From Roseicyclus marinus (lineage in GTDB: Bacteria > Pseudomonadota > Alphaproteobacteria > Rhodobacterales > Rhodobacteraceae), in NCBI RefSeq assembly GCF_036322625.1, contig NZ_AP027266.1, forward strand, positions 1,863,001 to 1,927,000: a DNA stretch of 64,000 bases, written 5' to 3'. Below are positions 9,701 to 17,279 of the stretch, one piece after another. The position numbers were made by a program, and so were the translations under genes. Within the stretch, counting starts at the first letter, position 1, and each line of letters starts with the position of its first letter. The notes beneath the pieces are model-generated. The model saw only the letters and a program-made list of their open reading frames with translations, was not told where the DNA came from and made no database searches.

Positions 9701-9998
9701 TCAGCCTTATGCCCACAAGCCGCAGGTCCAGCCGCCCCGGCTCGTGGCGCGCCAGCTCGATCGCCTCCAGCGTCACGCCATTGGCCGTCATCGCCGCGTC
9801 CAGCCGCGCCGCGACCTCGGCCGTCACCGCATCGGGCAGCCGGAGCGGTGACAGCCCCAGCCGCAGCCAGATCCCCCCCAACGCCACCGGCCCCGCCAGC
9901 ACAAGGCACAGGGCAAGCCACAGCACGGCACGCGGCCAGCGCCGCCGCCGGGCCGGGCCTTGGCCCGCTTCCGCCTGATCGTGATCCGCCCTGCCCAT
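6708..9998 (-). CDS. AsmA/DUF3971-type envelope protein (YhdP/TamB-like)
   Basis: 1096 residues. A short basic N-terminus (GPARRRRWPR) precedes one membrane helix at about residues 24-48 (AVLWLALCLVLAGPVALGG). The rest is a long periplasmic region dominated by beta-strand repeats of the DUF3971/AsmA type, and the C-terminal ~150 residues (YDGTLSIASPRLRNAPVMAEL to the end) match the AsmA C-terminal domain. Large AsmA-like proteins of this architecture are bridge-like carriers that help move phospholipid to the outer membrane. The role here is inferred from architecture. The gene sits immediately before queA and is divergent from bcp. Confidence 0.85.
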   Translation of the reverse strand: MGRADHDQAEAGQGPARRRRWPRAVLWLALCLVLAGPVALGGIWLRLGLSPLRLPDAVTAEVAARLDAAMTANGVTLEAIELARHEPGRLDLRLVGIRLTDRDRDGALRAAFPEVTATLSTAALVRGRLHPVGVSLSDAGLRLSRDAEGRIDLALMAGEGAEAIALSETLARLDRMFASPVFADLEGVKATGLTLDMADAMTGQILRVREARMQLDRTEAGLTVTLGGALEGSRDATLDIALSRISASGQTDVAIVFDNLAARDVATVGPALAWLDLMRAPISGQIGGVLGDDGSLGDLRAQLEIGPGQVRPADGALPLPFDRMASTIRYEAATRRVWFDSLSLEAPGLSLEAEGQADAAPDGTSYTAQFRLRDIRAALPELYPQGLALDRAMVDLRLALAPALRVEIGQAVIEDGDLRLSARGEVLAVEGGVEVALDAHLPGGGVREILPYWPEALAGRTRGWIEERLLDGQVSGVDVALRARPGAMPDYEMSLDFEGVRLLALPEMPPIEGGAGYLRLRGAEFVLRLDEGQMWREGGLAVALDGSRMHIADTRQRGAEAVFDLSLAGELQDLLSILTRPPVRLFQNGTMTPERIGTGGVVAEARIETRLMRQEGLGDTRFAVRAEVGGLVSDGLVPGRRLSAERLAVTVDPEGIVVSGAAEFDGVPLNGRWTRALGPGAEAVSRVEARAMLSRARLAALGLDLPEWMLRGEAEAGIDLSLPDGAAPVLRVTSDLEGMGLALPPLGWRLEPGARGVLEAELRLGDDPAVTRLVLQGAGLDLSGRVVLAEGGGFDRLEAQRFALGDWVDVTGAVIGQGAGRPVAIRVDGGRMDLRGAPQGGGAAPGSGGGPITARLDRLQVSAGIALTGVSADLTSEGGLSGQFAGQVNGQAPITGTLVATETGPAVRIRAEDGGAVLRAAEVFRSAHGGAMELVLQATGATGTYDGTLSIASPRLRNAPVMAELLNLISVVGLLEQLSGEGINLGEVDARFRLTPAQVILSQGTAVGPSLGLSMDGTYDLARRSLEMQGVVSPLYVVNGLIGAIFAPRREGLFGFSYRLTGQAENPQVFVNPLSILTPGVFRDIFRSPPPDLSGN

Positions 9999-10125
9999 GA
10001 CGCGCCCGTGCCTGTTTGTGTCTTCCGCTCCGCCCGGCCTTTATCTTCGCCGCAATCCGCCTAGCTTGCAAACCACCCGGCGTTGCTGCGCCGAAATGAC
10101 GTTACCGCCAAGACCAGAGGTTCCC

Positions 10126-10587
10126 ATGACCCAGATCGGCTCCGCCGCCCCCGACTTCACCCTGCCCCGCGATGGCGGCGGCGAGATCACGCTGTCGGCG
10201 CTGCGCCCCAAATCCGTCGTGGTCTATTTCTACCCCAAGGACGACACCCCCGGCTGCACCAAGGAAGCCATCGCCTTCACCGAACTGGCCGCCGAATTCG
10301 AAGCCGCAGGCGCCGTCGTCATCGGCATCTCCAAGGACAGCGCCGCCAAGCATGACAAATTCGTCGCCAAGCACGGGTTGGGCGTGATCCTCGCCTCGGA
10401 CGAGACCAGCGACACCTGCGAACGCTATGGCGTCTGGGTCGAGAAATCCATGTATGGCAAGACCTACATGGGGATCGAACGGTCGACCTTCCTCGTGGAC
10501 GGCACCGGCACGATCCGCGCCGCATGGCCCAAGGTCAAGGTTCCCGGCCACGCCCAAGAGGTTCTGGCCGCCGTCAAGGCGCTCTGA
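10126..10587 (+). CDS. bcp: thioredoxin-dependent thiol peroxidase (Bcp/PrxQ)
   Basis: 153 residues from ATG 10126, chosen because MTQIGSAAPDFTLP aligns with the family start; the open frame extends upstream only through leader. The peroxidatic motif is YPKDDTPGCTKEA with Cys44. The nearby resolving cysteine found five residues later in E. coli Bcp is absent (Ile49). The only other cysteine is Cys98, in SDTCERYGVW, so this is a one-Cys form or an atypical pairing with Cys98. It reduces H2O2 and organic peroxides in the cytoplasm. Confidence 0.95.
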   Translation: MTQIGSAAPDFTLPRDGGGEITLSALRPKSVVVYFYPKDDTPGCTKEAIAFTELAAEFEAAGAVVIGISKDSAAKHDKFVAKHGLGVILASDETSDTCERYGVWVEKSMYGKTYMGIERSTFLVDGTGTIRAAWPKVKVPGHAQEVLAAVKAL

Positions 10588-10648
10588 GCCTTACGCCAGC
10601 CGCGCGCCCTGCTTGACGGCGGGGCGCAGGCCGCGCATGTCGTCGCCC

Positions 10649-11473
10649 ATGACCGACATGCTCCCCCTTGCGCAGATGGCCGAAGCCGTCCTGACCACCG
10701 CCGATGCCCGCGAGAAAACCGCGCTCTCGCGCCGCTTTGCGGCCCAGTGGCAAGCGGCCCGCGCCGCAGGCGAAACATCGCCCGTGGGCCACGCATCCCC
10801 GCCGCTCCGCCCGTCCCGGCCCGCGAAACCCGATCTCCTCGATCCCCGCGACGTGCCCCGCCGCCGCCCCGGCACGCCCGAGGGGCGCAAGGCGCTTCTG
10901 CACGCCGTCGCCCATATCGAACTCAACGCCGTCGACCTGCACTGGGACATCATCGCCCGCTTCACCGACACGCCCATGCCTGCGGGCTTCTATGACGACT
11001 GGGTCAAGGCGGCGGATGAGGAATCCAAGCATTTCAACCTGATGGCCGATTGCCTCGAGGCGATGGGCAGCGCCTATGGCGCGCTTGCGGCCCATGCCAA
11101 CATGTGGCGCGCCGCCGAGGATACGGCCCATGACCTGATGGGCCGCCTTGCCGTCGTGCCCATGGTGCTCGAGGCGCGCGGCCTCGACGTGACGCCCGGC
11201 ATGATCGACATCTTCCGCCGCGCCAAGGACGATCCGACCGCCGCAGGTGCCGTCGCAGCGCTCGAGGTGATCTACTCCGAAGAGGTCCATCACGTGGCCT
11301 ATGGCTCCAAGTGGTTCCACTTCCTGTGCGGCCGCCACGAACTCGACCCCAAGGAAGCATTCCACGGCCTTGTCCGGCGCTATTTCCACGGCGCGCTCAA
11401 GCCGCCCTTCAACGAGGAAAAACGCGCCGAAGCGGGCCTTCCCCCCGATTTCTACTGGCCGCTCGCCGATTGA
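10649..11473 (+). CDS. DUF455 ferritin-like protein
   Basis: 274 residues from ATG 10649; an in-frame ATG at 10637 adds only MSSP, and neither has a strong ribosome site. The N-terminal third is basic and proline-rich (PSRPAKPDLLDPRDVPRRRP). The rest is a ferritin-like four-helix core with carboxylate/histidine motifs placed for a di-metal site: AHIELNAVDLHWDII, then EESKHFNLMADCLE, and YSEEVHHVAYGSKWF. DUF455 is related in fold to the tRNA hydroxylase MiaE, but its substrate is not established. It follows bcp by 61 bp and may share its transcript. Confidence 0.85.
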   Translation: MTDMLPLAQMAEAVLTTADAREKTALSRRFAAQWQAARAAGETSPVGHASPPLRPSRPAKPDLLDPRDVPRRRPGTPEGRKALLHAVAHIELNAVDLHWDIIARFTDTPMPAGFYDDWVKAADEESKHFNLMADCLEAMGSAYGALAAHANMWRAAEDTAHDLMGRLAVVPMVLEARGLDVTPGMIDIFRRAKDDPTAAGAVAALEVIYSEEVHHVAYGSKWFHFLCGRHELDPKEAFHGLVRRYFHGALKPPFNEEKRAEAGLPPDFYWPLAD

Positions 11474-11639
11474 CGCCTGCGCGAATCGGCGGATTTCCGC
11501 CTGTCCGGGCCATTTTTCGGTGCTTTCCCGCACCCTTGGCGATACTGTGTTGAGACCAAGGACGGTCCCCGCTATCCCCCGTGGGGAACCGCATCCGACC
11601 GGGGCAAACCCGGCACGGTTCAAGATAAAAGGGGGGAAC

Positions 11640-11669
11640 ATGGGGCAAGACACGTGCTTTCACGATTGA
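11640..11669 (+). CDS. possible 9-residue leader ORF before the M23 gene
   Basis: An ATG at 11640 is preceded by the best Shine-Dalgarno-like run in this region (AAAAGGGGGGAAC) and encodes MGQDTCFHD then stop. It overlaps the GTG start of the M23 peptidase (11654) in another frame. It may be a leader peptide coupling translation, or a spurious start that happens to sit next to the real ribosome site. No protein evidence is possible here. Confidence 0.25.
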   Translation: MGQDTCFHD

Positions 11670-12994
11670 TCGGTCGGTTGAACGCCAGCCTTGAACGCCG
11701 CCTGCCCGAGCAGCGGTTGTTTCTCAAATCCGATGACGGAACCCGCTTCGTCCGGCTCCGGCCCGTGACACAGGCGGCGATCTTTCTGGGCTCCTCCGCC
11801 TTCGTGGCCTGGACCGTGATCGTCACCTCGATCTTCCTGATCGACGTGATCTCGGCGGGCAACGGGCGCGACCAGGCGCAGCGCGAACAGGTCATGTTCC
11901 AGACCCGCCTGAATGCCTTGGCCGATCAGGTCGACACCCGCACCACCGAAGCCCTGCAGGCGCAGGAACGGTTTTCGGTCGCGATGAACCAGGTCGCGGC
12001 GATGCAGGTGCGCCTGCTCGACAGCGAGGAACGCCGCCGCGAGCTTGAAACCGCCGTCGACGTGATCCAGTCCACCCTGCGCCGCACCATCGACGAACGC
12101 GATGCCGCCCGCGCCGAGGTTGCGGCCCTCAGCACCGAGCTTGCCGCCGATACCGGCAGCGCCCAGACCGCCGCCGCCCGCGAGGCCGAACTGACCCGCG
12201 CCGTCGACCGTCTCGCCGCAGCGCTCGAAGCGACCGCCGAACAGCGCGACGGCTCCGAAACCCTCGTGGCCGAGGCCGCCGCCGAAATCGACCGCCTCCG
12301 CTTTCAGGCCGCGCTCGACAACGAACGGCAAGAACGCGTCTTCCGCCAACTCGAAGATGCGGTGGCCATGTCGATGGAACCGCTCGACCGCATGCTGTCC
12401 GCCTCGGGCATCTCGACCGACACGCTCATCGGACAGGTGCGCGCCACCTATTCCGGCCAGGGCGGCCCGCTCATGCCCATCGCCGTCTCGACCCGGGGCG
12501 AGGAACCCGACGCGCTCTCGCTGCGCGCCAACGAGCTTCTCTCCGCGCTGGACCAGATGAACCTGCACCGCATCGCGGCCGAGCGTCTGCCCTTCTCCAT
12601 CCCGGTGCGCGGCACCTATCGCAACACCTCGGGCTTCGGCTACCGCACCGATCCCTTCAACGGCGGTCGGCGGCTTCACGCCGGTATCGATTTCGCCGGC
12701 GCGCGCGGCACCAACATCGTCGCGGGCGGCGATGGAACGGTGGTTTTCGCTGGCCGGCAAAGCGGTTACGGCCTGATGGTCGAGATCGACCACGGCTTCG
12801 GCATCACCACGCGCTACGCCCACATGACCCGGCTGCACGTCTCGCGGGGCGAAAGGGTCTCGCGCGGGGAACACATCGGTGATATGGGCTGCACCGGGCG
12901 GTGTACCGGCACCCATCTGCACTACGAGGTGCGGCGCAATGGCAATCCGGTGAACCCGATGACTTTCATCACGGCAGGACGCGATGTTTTCTAA
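11654..12994 (+). CDS. M23 family metallopeptidase with membrane anchor and coiled coil
   Basis: 446 residues from GTG 11654. There is no in-frame ATG until well inside the conserved N-terminus. A cytoplasmic stretch (LPEQRLFLKSDDGTRFVRL) is followed by one transmembrane helix at about residues 39-64. A long alanine/glutamate-rich coiled coil follows at about 75-225, and then a C-terminal LytM/M23 endopeptidase domain. Zinc ligands are present: LHAGIDF (H and D) and GTHLHYEV (HxH). It is expected to cleave peptidoglycan cross-links in the periplasm. Its end overlaps the bactofilin start by 11 bp, a pairing that recurs in bacteria where bactofilin positions M23 enzymes. Confidence 0.93.
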   Translation: MLSRLIGRLNASLERRLPEQRLFLKSDDGTRFVRLRPVTQAAIFLGSSAFVAWTVIVTSIFLIDVISAGNGRDQAQREQVMFQTRLNALADQVDTRTTEALQAQERFSVAMNQVAAMQVRLLDSEERRRELETAVDVIQSTLRRTIDERDAARAEVAALSTELAADTGSAQTAAAREAELTRAVDRLAAALEATAEQRDGSETLVAEAAAEIDRLRFQAALDNERQERVFRQLEDAVAMSMEPLDRMLSASGISTDTLIGQVRATYSGQGGPLMPIAVSTRGEEPDALSLRANELLSALDQMNLHRIAAERLPFSIPVRGTYRNTSGFGYRTDPFNGGRRLHAGIDFAGARGTNIVAGGDGTVVFAGRQSGYGLMVEIDHGFGITTRYAHMTRLHVSRGERVSRGEHIGDMGCTGRCTGTHLHYEVRRNGNPVNPMTFITAGRDVF

Positions 12995-13562
12995 ATCCAA
13001 GATCAATGAACCCGGGCCGAAGTCCTCTGGTGCCGACACCGGTGCCGCCGCAAGCTCGACAGACCCGAAATCCAGCCCCAAAGCGGGAGCAGACATGACG
13101 ACCACCCCCTCTTCGTCCCCCAAATCCAAACCCTCCCCGTCGGTGCTCAGCTCCGATCTGACGGTGACGGGCAACCTGCGCACCACCGGTGACATCCAGG
13201 TCGAGGGAACGGTTCAGGGCGACATCCGCGCCCATCTCCTGACAGTCGGCGAAACCGCCAATATCGAGGGCGAAATCGTGGCCGACGACATCGTCGTCAC
13301 CGGCCGCGTCGTGGGCAAGGTGCGCGGCCTCAAGGTCCGCCTGACCTCCACCGCCCGCGTCGAGGGCGACATCATCCACAAGACGATCGCCATCGAATCC
13401 GGCGCCCATTTCGAAGGCTCGGTGCAGCGCGCCGAAGACCCGCTCGCCACCGGCTCCAGCTCGGGCGGCATGCCCCCCCGCGCGCCCTCGGCACCTGCGC
13501 CCGCCGTGCCGCGCCCCGCGGCCGCCGGCCCCGCGCCGGGCTCCGAGGTCAAAAGCTCCTGA
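12984..13562 (+). CDS. bactofilin (polymer-forming cytoskeletal protein)
   Basis: 192 residues. The N-terminal ~50 residues are a low-complexity Ser/Pro/Lys tail. A right-handed beta-helix bactofilin core (DUF583) follows at about 53-150, with periodic hydrophobic strands (SSDLTVTGNLRTTGDIQVEG, then VGETANIEGEIVADDIVVTG). The last ~40 residues are a Pro/Ala-rich tail. Such proteins polymerise without nucleotide into membrane-associated filaments that localise cell-wall enzymes. The 11-bp overlap with the M23 peptidase gene argues for a functional pair. A bidirectional terminator follows. Confidence 0.93.
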   Translation: MFSKSKINEPGPKSSGADTGAAASSTDPKSSPKAGADMTTTPSSSPKSKPSPSVLSSDLTVTGNLRTTGDIQVEGTVQGDIRAHLLTVGETANIEGEIVADDIVVTGRVVGKVRGLKVRLTSTARVEGDIIHKTIAIESGAHFEGSVQRAEDPLATGSSSGGMPPRAPSAPAPAVPRPAAAGPAPGSEVKSS

Positions 13563-13599
13563 TCCCACGCGATCCGGGTCTTTGTCCCACAAGATCATC

Positions 13600-13626
13600 A
13601 AAGCCGGGCCCCTGCGCCCGGCTTTT
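13600..13626. terminator. bidirectional terminator, bactofilin / DUF2189
   Basis: The stem AAAGCCGGGC / GCCCGGCTTT closes on a 6-7 nt loop, with T runs on both strands. It lies between the convergent bactofilin and DUF2189 genes, 12 bp from the DUF2189 stop. Confidence 0.8.
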
Positions 13627-13637
13627 TCATGTCCCGC

Positions 13638-14432
13638 TCAATCCTGCGACACCAGCGCCCGGCGATAGATATGCCATGTCGCATGGCCGAGGATCGGCAA
13701 GACCACGAACAGCCCCAGCAATCCCGGCACCATGCCAAGGAAGGTCAGCCCCGCGATCGTCATCCCCCAGGCCAGCATCACGCCCGGGTTCGCCCGCACC
13801 ACCGCGATCGAGGTCAGCATCGCCGTGACGAAATCCAGCTCCTTGTCCAGCAACAGCGGCAAGGACACGACCGTCAGGCAAAACAGCACGAAAGCGAACA
13901 CCGCCCCGAACCCCGTGCCCACCAGGAGCATCATCACCCCCTCGCGCTGCAACAGATAGGCATAGGACGAGGTCACGTTCATCAGGGCCGATGGCCCGAG
14001 AAACAGCGCAAACAGCATATGCGCGAAAAACGACCAGAACAGGAAATAGACGATGATCACCCAGGCCATGCTCGGCAATTGCCGAAGCCTCTGGCGCCAG
14101 ATCACGCCGAAAATGTCATTGCGCCGCCACTCCCGCTGCCCCGCCTCCAGCCGCCGCGACACTTCGTAGAGCCCCACCGCCAGGAAAGGGCCCAAAAGCG
14201 GAAAGCCCACCGTGATCGGGATCGCCCACCAGACCTGCTCGGTGACGACGAGAAACAGGTACAAAAGCCAGCCGCCCACGACATAGACATGCGAGAAAAA
14301 CAGGCCCATCATCGGCTTGGCCCGGAAATCCCTTGCCCCCGCCGCCAACGCCGCGCCGATGTCGCCATAGCCCATCCGCCGCACCGCGGGCACCTTGGAG
14401 GGTGCCACCGGAAATTCTGCCGTCTCGCTCAT
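13638..14432 (-). CDS. DUF2189 domain integral membrane protein
   Basis: 264 residues from ATG 14432 (MSETAEFPVAPSKVPAVRRM). The frame remains open far upstream, but that part is the repetitive non-coding tract. About six membrane helices are visible, starting near residue 45 (MMGLFFSHVYVVGGWLLYLFLV), with the DUF2189 hallmark YGDIGAALAAGARDFRAKPMMGLFF before the first helix. Function of the family is unknown. The gene stands alone and converges on bactofilin. Confidence 0.85.
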   Translation of the reverse strand: MSETAEFPVAPSKVPAVRRMGYGDIGAALAAGARDFRAKPMMGLFFSHVYVVGGWLLYLFLVVTEQVWWAIPITVGFPLLGPFLAVGLYEVSRRLEAGQREWRRNDIFGVIWRQRLRQLPSMAWVIIVYFLFWSFFAHMLFALFLGPSALMNVTSSYAYLLQREGVMMLLVGTGFGAVFAFVLFCLTVVSLPLLLDKELDFVTAMLTSIAVVRANPGVMLAWGMTIAGLTFLGMVPGLLGLFVVLPILGHATWHIYRRALVSQD

Positions 14433-14788
14433 GCCCGGCCCTCCCAGCCCGCGCGCTGATGCGCAAAGCCTAGCCCAGCCCCCCGTTCCCCGCCAAGAGC
14501 CTTGGCACCCCCCTCGCGTCGCCCCCGGGGCAGGCCCCCTCCCTCCGCTAACCACTGTGGACACCCCTGAAACGCCAGCCTGCGCGCGCACCACGCCCGC
14601 CCCGCCATTCGGGAGCGCCCCTCCCGCCACGTCGCCGGGCTGCACCCAAAGATCATACCCATGGGCAGACAACACCCCAAGCCGCGCCCCCGGCGCTCCC
14701 CTCACCCTGCCCCCCCGGGAGAAAGCCCCCAGCCCCCATAGGCAGGCGACCATCCCCCCGAACACGGAAGCGGGCGACCATCCCTTCG
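14433..14788. repeat. gene-free tract, left part with first copies of a GGCAGGCGACCATCC motif
   Basis: No credible gene is present. The first ~300 bp are C-rich and show no clear structure. From 14733 the motif GGCAGGCGACCATCC appears, and a second variant (GCGGGCGACCATCC) lies 29 bp on. A 33-bp stretch, 14735-14767, recurs exactly at 14926-14958. Frames on both strands contain only low-complexity Gly/Ala/Arg or Pro/Arg text. Confidence 0.6.
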
Positions 14789-15090
14789 CACCCATGAGCA
14801 GGCGACCATCCCCCCCGCGCCCGGCGGTGAGAACGCCTCTCTCCGCCCAAAGCCGCCAGCAACTCTCACGCCTGAACCCTGCCCTCCCACACGCCGCACG
14901 CGTAGATGACGGACCCGCCCCCGCACCCATAGGCAGGCGACCATCCCCCCGAACACGGCGGCGGAAACGCCTCTCCCCTCCCAAAGCCGCCAGCATCCCT
15001 CACGCCTGAACCCTGCCCTCCCTCACAGCACACTCATAAATGACGGACCCGCCCCCGCACCCAGAGGCAGGCGACCATCCCCCGCGCTCT
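14789..15090. repeat. tandem 134/135-bp direct repeat, two copies plus a partial third
   Basis: Unit 1 is 14789-14923 (135 bp), unit 2 is 14924-15057 (134 bp), and a third unit starts at 15058 and loses similarity after about 30 bp. Each starts with CACCCATAGGCAGGCGACC or a close variant, continues through AACGCCTCT, AAAGCCGCCAGCA, CTCACGCCTGAACCCTGCC and ends TGACGGACCCGCCCCCG. The two full units look about 80% alike by eye. The unit length is not a multiple of three in one copy, which argues against a repeat protein. Confidence 0.75.
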
Positions 15091-15702
15091 CGGCCCGGAC
15101 CCCTCCGCGCCCCTCCGGCACCACGCGACCACCCCGGCCCACGCATATGGGCAAGCGGCCCCCAACTCCGCACCCCAACAGGACCCAATCACCCTGCCCT
15201 TGACGAAGGAAAATCACCGTCCGCCCCCATGGTGCGCCCCCCCACGCCGCGCCCTTGGGGGACCCCCCTCGCTCTGCCCCGACGGAGGGCAACCACCACG
15301 CCGCGCCGGTGGGCAAGCAAGCCTCAGATCGCGCCCGTGGGCGGGCGCACCCCCCCCTTGAGCCGGGGCAGGCGATCCCAGAGCCCAAAACCCAGCACGC
15401 ACCGCTCATGCCGCGCCTCTCGGGGCGCGCCCTTCATGCTGCGCCTGTGCACGCGACCTTCCCGCTTCGACGGCAGAGGGCACCGCGTAGACCACACCTA
15501 CAGACACGCGACGCCTCGAACCGCGCCCTCAGACGGCGGACGCCAGAGCGCGACCATCCTTCCGCGCCCTCGGCCCGAACCCGTCAAGCCTCACCAAGCC
15601 ACACCAAGCCATGGGCCAACACCGCTCACCGTCAGTGGGCAGCCCTCCCTCAGACCACGCCGGGGCGCAGGCAATCCCCCACACCCGACAGCGCACGCCC
15701 CC
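15091..15702. other. gene-free tract, right part with degenerate short repeats
   Basis: About 610 bp up to the amidase stop contain no credible gene. Decayed relatives of the same motif recur at irregular spacing of about 30-40 bp, for example CGCGCCGGTGGGCAAGC, GCGCCCGTGGGCGGGCGCA and CAGAGCGCGACCATCC. The tract is strongly pyrimidine-rich on the + strand. No tRNA, terminator or promoter is clear. Confidence 0.5.
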
Positions 15703-17091
15703 TCAGACCACCCCCGGCGGCGGGCGGGACCCCGGCCAATCGGTCGCCTCGTGATAGGCCCGCCCCAGCGCCATGAGCATCGCATCGCTGCCCGCAGCCC
15801 CGATCATCTGCACCCCTGCAGGCAGGCCCCCCGCCCCGAATCCCGCAGGCAGCGCCAGCGCGGGCAGACCGGCAAGGCTTGCGGGCACCACCACCTCCAT
15901 CCAGCGGTGATAGGTATCCATCGCCCGATCCCCGATCGCTTCCGGAAACCGCGCCTCCACCGCAAAGGGCCAGACCTGCGTCGCGGGCAGCACCACCGCG
16001 TCGAAGCGCCCGAACATCTCCCGCGCCGCCGCGATCCAGGCCGCCCGTGTCTCGGCGGCCCATTCCACCTCCGCCACCTTGCGCGCAAAGCCATGGGTGA
16101 TTTCCCATTTCGCCTGCGCGGGCAACAGCGCCTGCTGGCCCTCGTCCCGCCAATGGGCCCCGAGATTCATCGCCACCGCGAATTGCCGCAGAATGATCCA
16201 GGCCTCCCACAAGGCCTCCGCCGGATAGGGCGGCGCGACAGGTTCCACCGCCCAGCCCAGATCCTCCATCACCGCCAGCGCCACCTCCGATTGCGCAAGG
16301 ATGCCCTGCTCCATCGCATAGGCCCCGCCCCAATCGCCCAGCCAGCCGATGCGCGGGCGACCTGGCCGCTTGCCCGATCCGGGCCGATAGGCCCCATCCG
16401 ACAGCGTGGCCAAAAGCGCCTCCAGGTCCCCGATATCGCGCGCCATCGGTCCGTCGGTCGACAGCCGGTGCTGCACCACGCTCTCGCGCGGCTCGCCCGG
16501 CACCAACCCCGCCGTGGGGCGGAACCCGTAGACATTGTTCCAGGCCGCCGGGTTGCGCAGGCTGCCCATCATGTCCGACCCATCGGCCACCGGCAGCATC
16601 CGCATGGCGAGCGCCACCGCCGCCCCGCCCGAAGATCCCCCCGCCGACAGCGCCGGGTCATAGGCGTTGCGTGTCGCCCCGAAAACCGGGTTCACCGTTT
16701 GCGAGCCCAGGCCAAAGGCCGGCACATTGGTCTTGCCGATCACGATGGCCCCCGCAGCCCTCAGCCGCCGCGCCAACCCGTCATCGGCCTTGGGCACATG
16801 ATCCTTCCAGATCGAGGACCCCCGCGTCGAGCGCAGCCCCCGCACATCCACCAGGTCCTTGATCGCCACCGGCACGCCATGCAGCCAGCCCTCGGGCGGC
16901 ATGGCTTCGGCCAGCCGCGCCTCGCCCATCAGCGCCTCCCGGTCGCGCAAGGACACGATGGCATTCACCCCGCCATTCACCGCATCGATCCGCGCCAGCA
17001 CCTCGCGCATCACCTCGACGGGCGAGATCTCCCGCCGCGCGATCCGCCCCGACAGCGTCCGCGCCCCCAGATGCCACAGCTCCCCCGCCAT
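15703..17091 (-). CDS. amidase (amidase-signature family)
   Basis: 462 residues from ATG 17091. This start is preferred over an upstream in-frame one at 17133 because GGGGAGG lies at the right distance before it. The catalytic Ser-cisSer-Lys triad can be read: Lys78 in VAIKDLVD, cis-Ser153 in SAGGSSGGAAVALA, and nucleophile Ser177 in MMGSLRNPAAW. The 75- and 24-residue spacings equal those of known amidases. It hydrolyses an amide bond, but the substrate is unknown. GatA is unlikely because no gatB or gatC is adjacent and the length and C-terminus differ. It stands alone downstream of prfB. Confidence 0.9.
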   Translation of the reverse strand: MAGELWHLGARTLSGRIARREISPVEVMREVLARIDAVNGGVNAIVSLRDREALMGEARLAEAMPPEGWLHGVPVAIKDLVDVRGLRSTRGSSIWKDHVPKADDGLARRLRAAGAIVIGKTNVPAFGLGSQTVNPVFGATRNAYDPALSAGGSSGGAAVALAMRMLPVADGSDMMGSLRNPAAWNNVYGFRPTAGLVPGEPRESVVQHRLSTDGPMARDIGDLEALLATLSDGAYRPGSGKRPGRPRIGWLGDWGGAYAMEQGILAQSEVALAVMEDLGWAVEPVAPPYPAEALWEAWIILRQFAVAMNLGAHWRDEGQQALLPAQAKWEITHGFARKVAEVEWAAETRAAWIAAAREMFGRFDAVVLPATQVWPFAVEARFPEAIGDRAMDTYHRWMEVVVPASLAGLPALALPAGFGAGGLPAGVQMIGAAGSDAMLMALGRAYHEATDWPGSRPPPGVV

Positions 17092-17154
17092 CGCACAGCC
17101 TCCCCTCGACCTGACCAAAACACGCCCGCTCACGGCCGAGGAAAGTGGCTCCCG

Positions 17155-17185
17155 CCCCCTTCATCTTGGCCGAAAAACTCCCGCC
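17155..17185 (-). repeat. dispersed GTTTTTCGGCCAAGATGAAG element (copy A)
   Basis: Read on the minus strand, the sequence is GGGAGTTTTTCGGCC followed by AAGATGAAGGGGG. GC-rich hairpins precede it on the same strand (GGCGGCAGAGCCGCC and CGAGAGGG / CCCTCTCG, within 17199-17270), so it lies just downstream of prfB as part of a terminator-like composite. Related copies are near 32056, 46846 and 51296. Confidence 0.5.
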
Positions 17186-17279
17186 CACTGCCCGACAGGC
17201 GGCTCTGCCGCCGAGAGGGGAGGCTCCCGCCCTCTCGACATGCCGACAGCCCGATCAGCGCCCCCCCGGCCCCACGGGC

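Noticed and set aside
5526-9851. A 1441-codon open frame on the + strand
   Set aside because: It lies antisense to queA and the AsmA-like gene, is Arg/Pro/Gln-rich throughout and has no domain. High GC removes stops from this frame.
10591-10640. Possible remnant of a glutathione-transferase C-terminus on the minus strand (MRGLRPAVKQGARLA-stop)
   Set aside because: Only about 15 residues of resemblance, with nothing related upstream; too short to call a pseudogene.
13638-14996. DUF2189 protein extended to 452 residues
   Set aside because: The extension is a translation of the repeat tract (Gly/Arg-rich, repeated GDGRLPMG-like text).
14733-15090. CRISPR array
   Set aside because: Repeat units are 134-135 bp and diverged, with no short constant repeat separated by unique spacers, and no cas gene.
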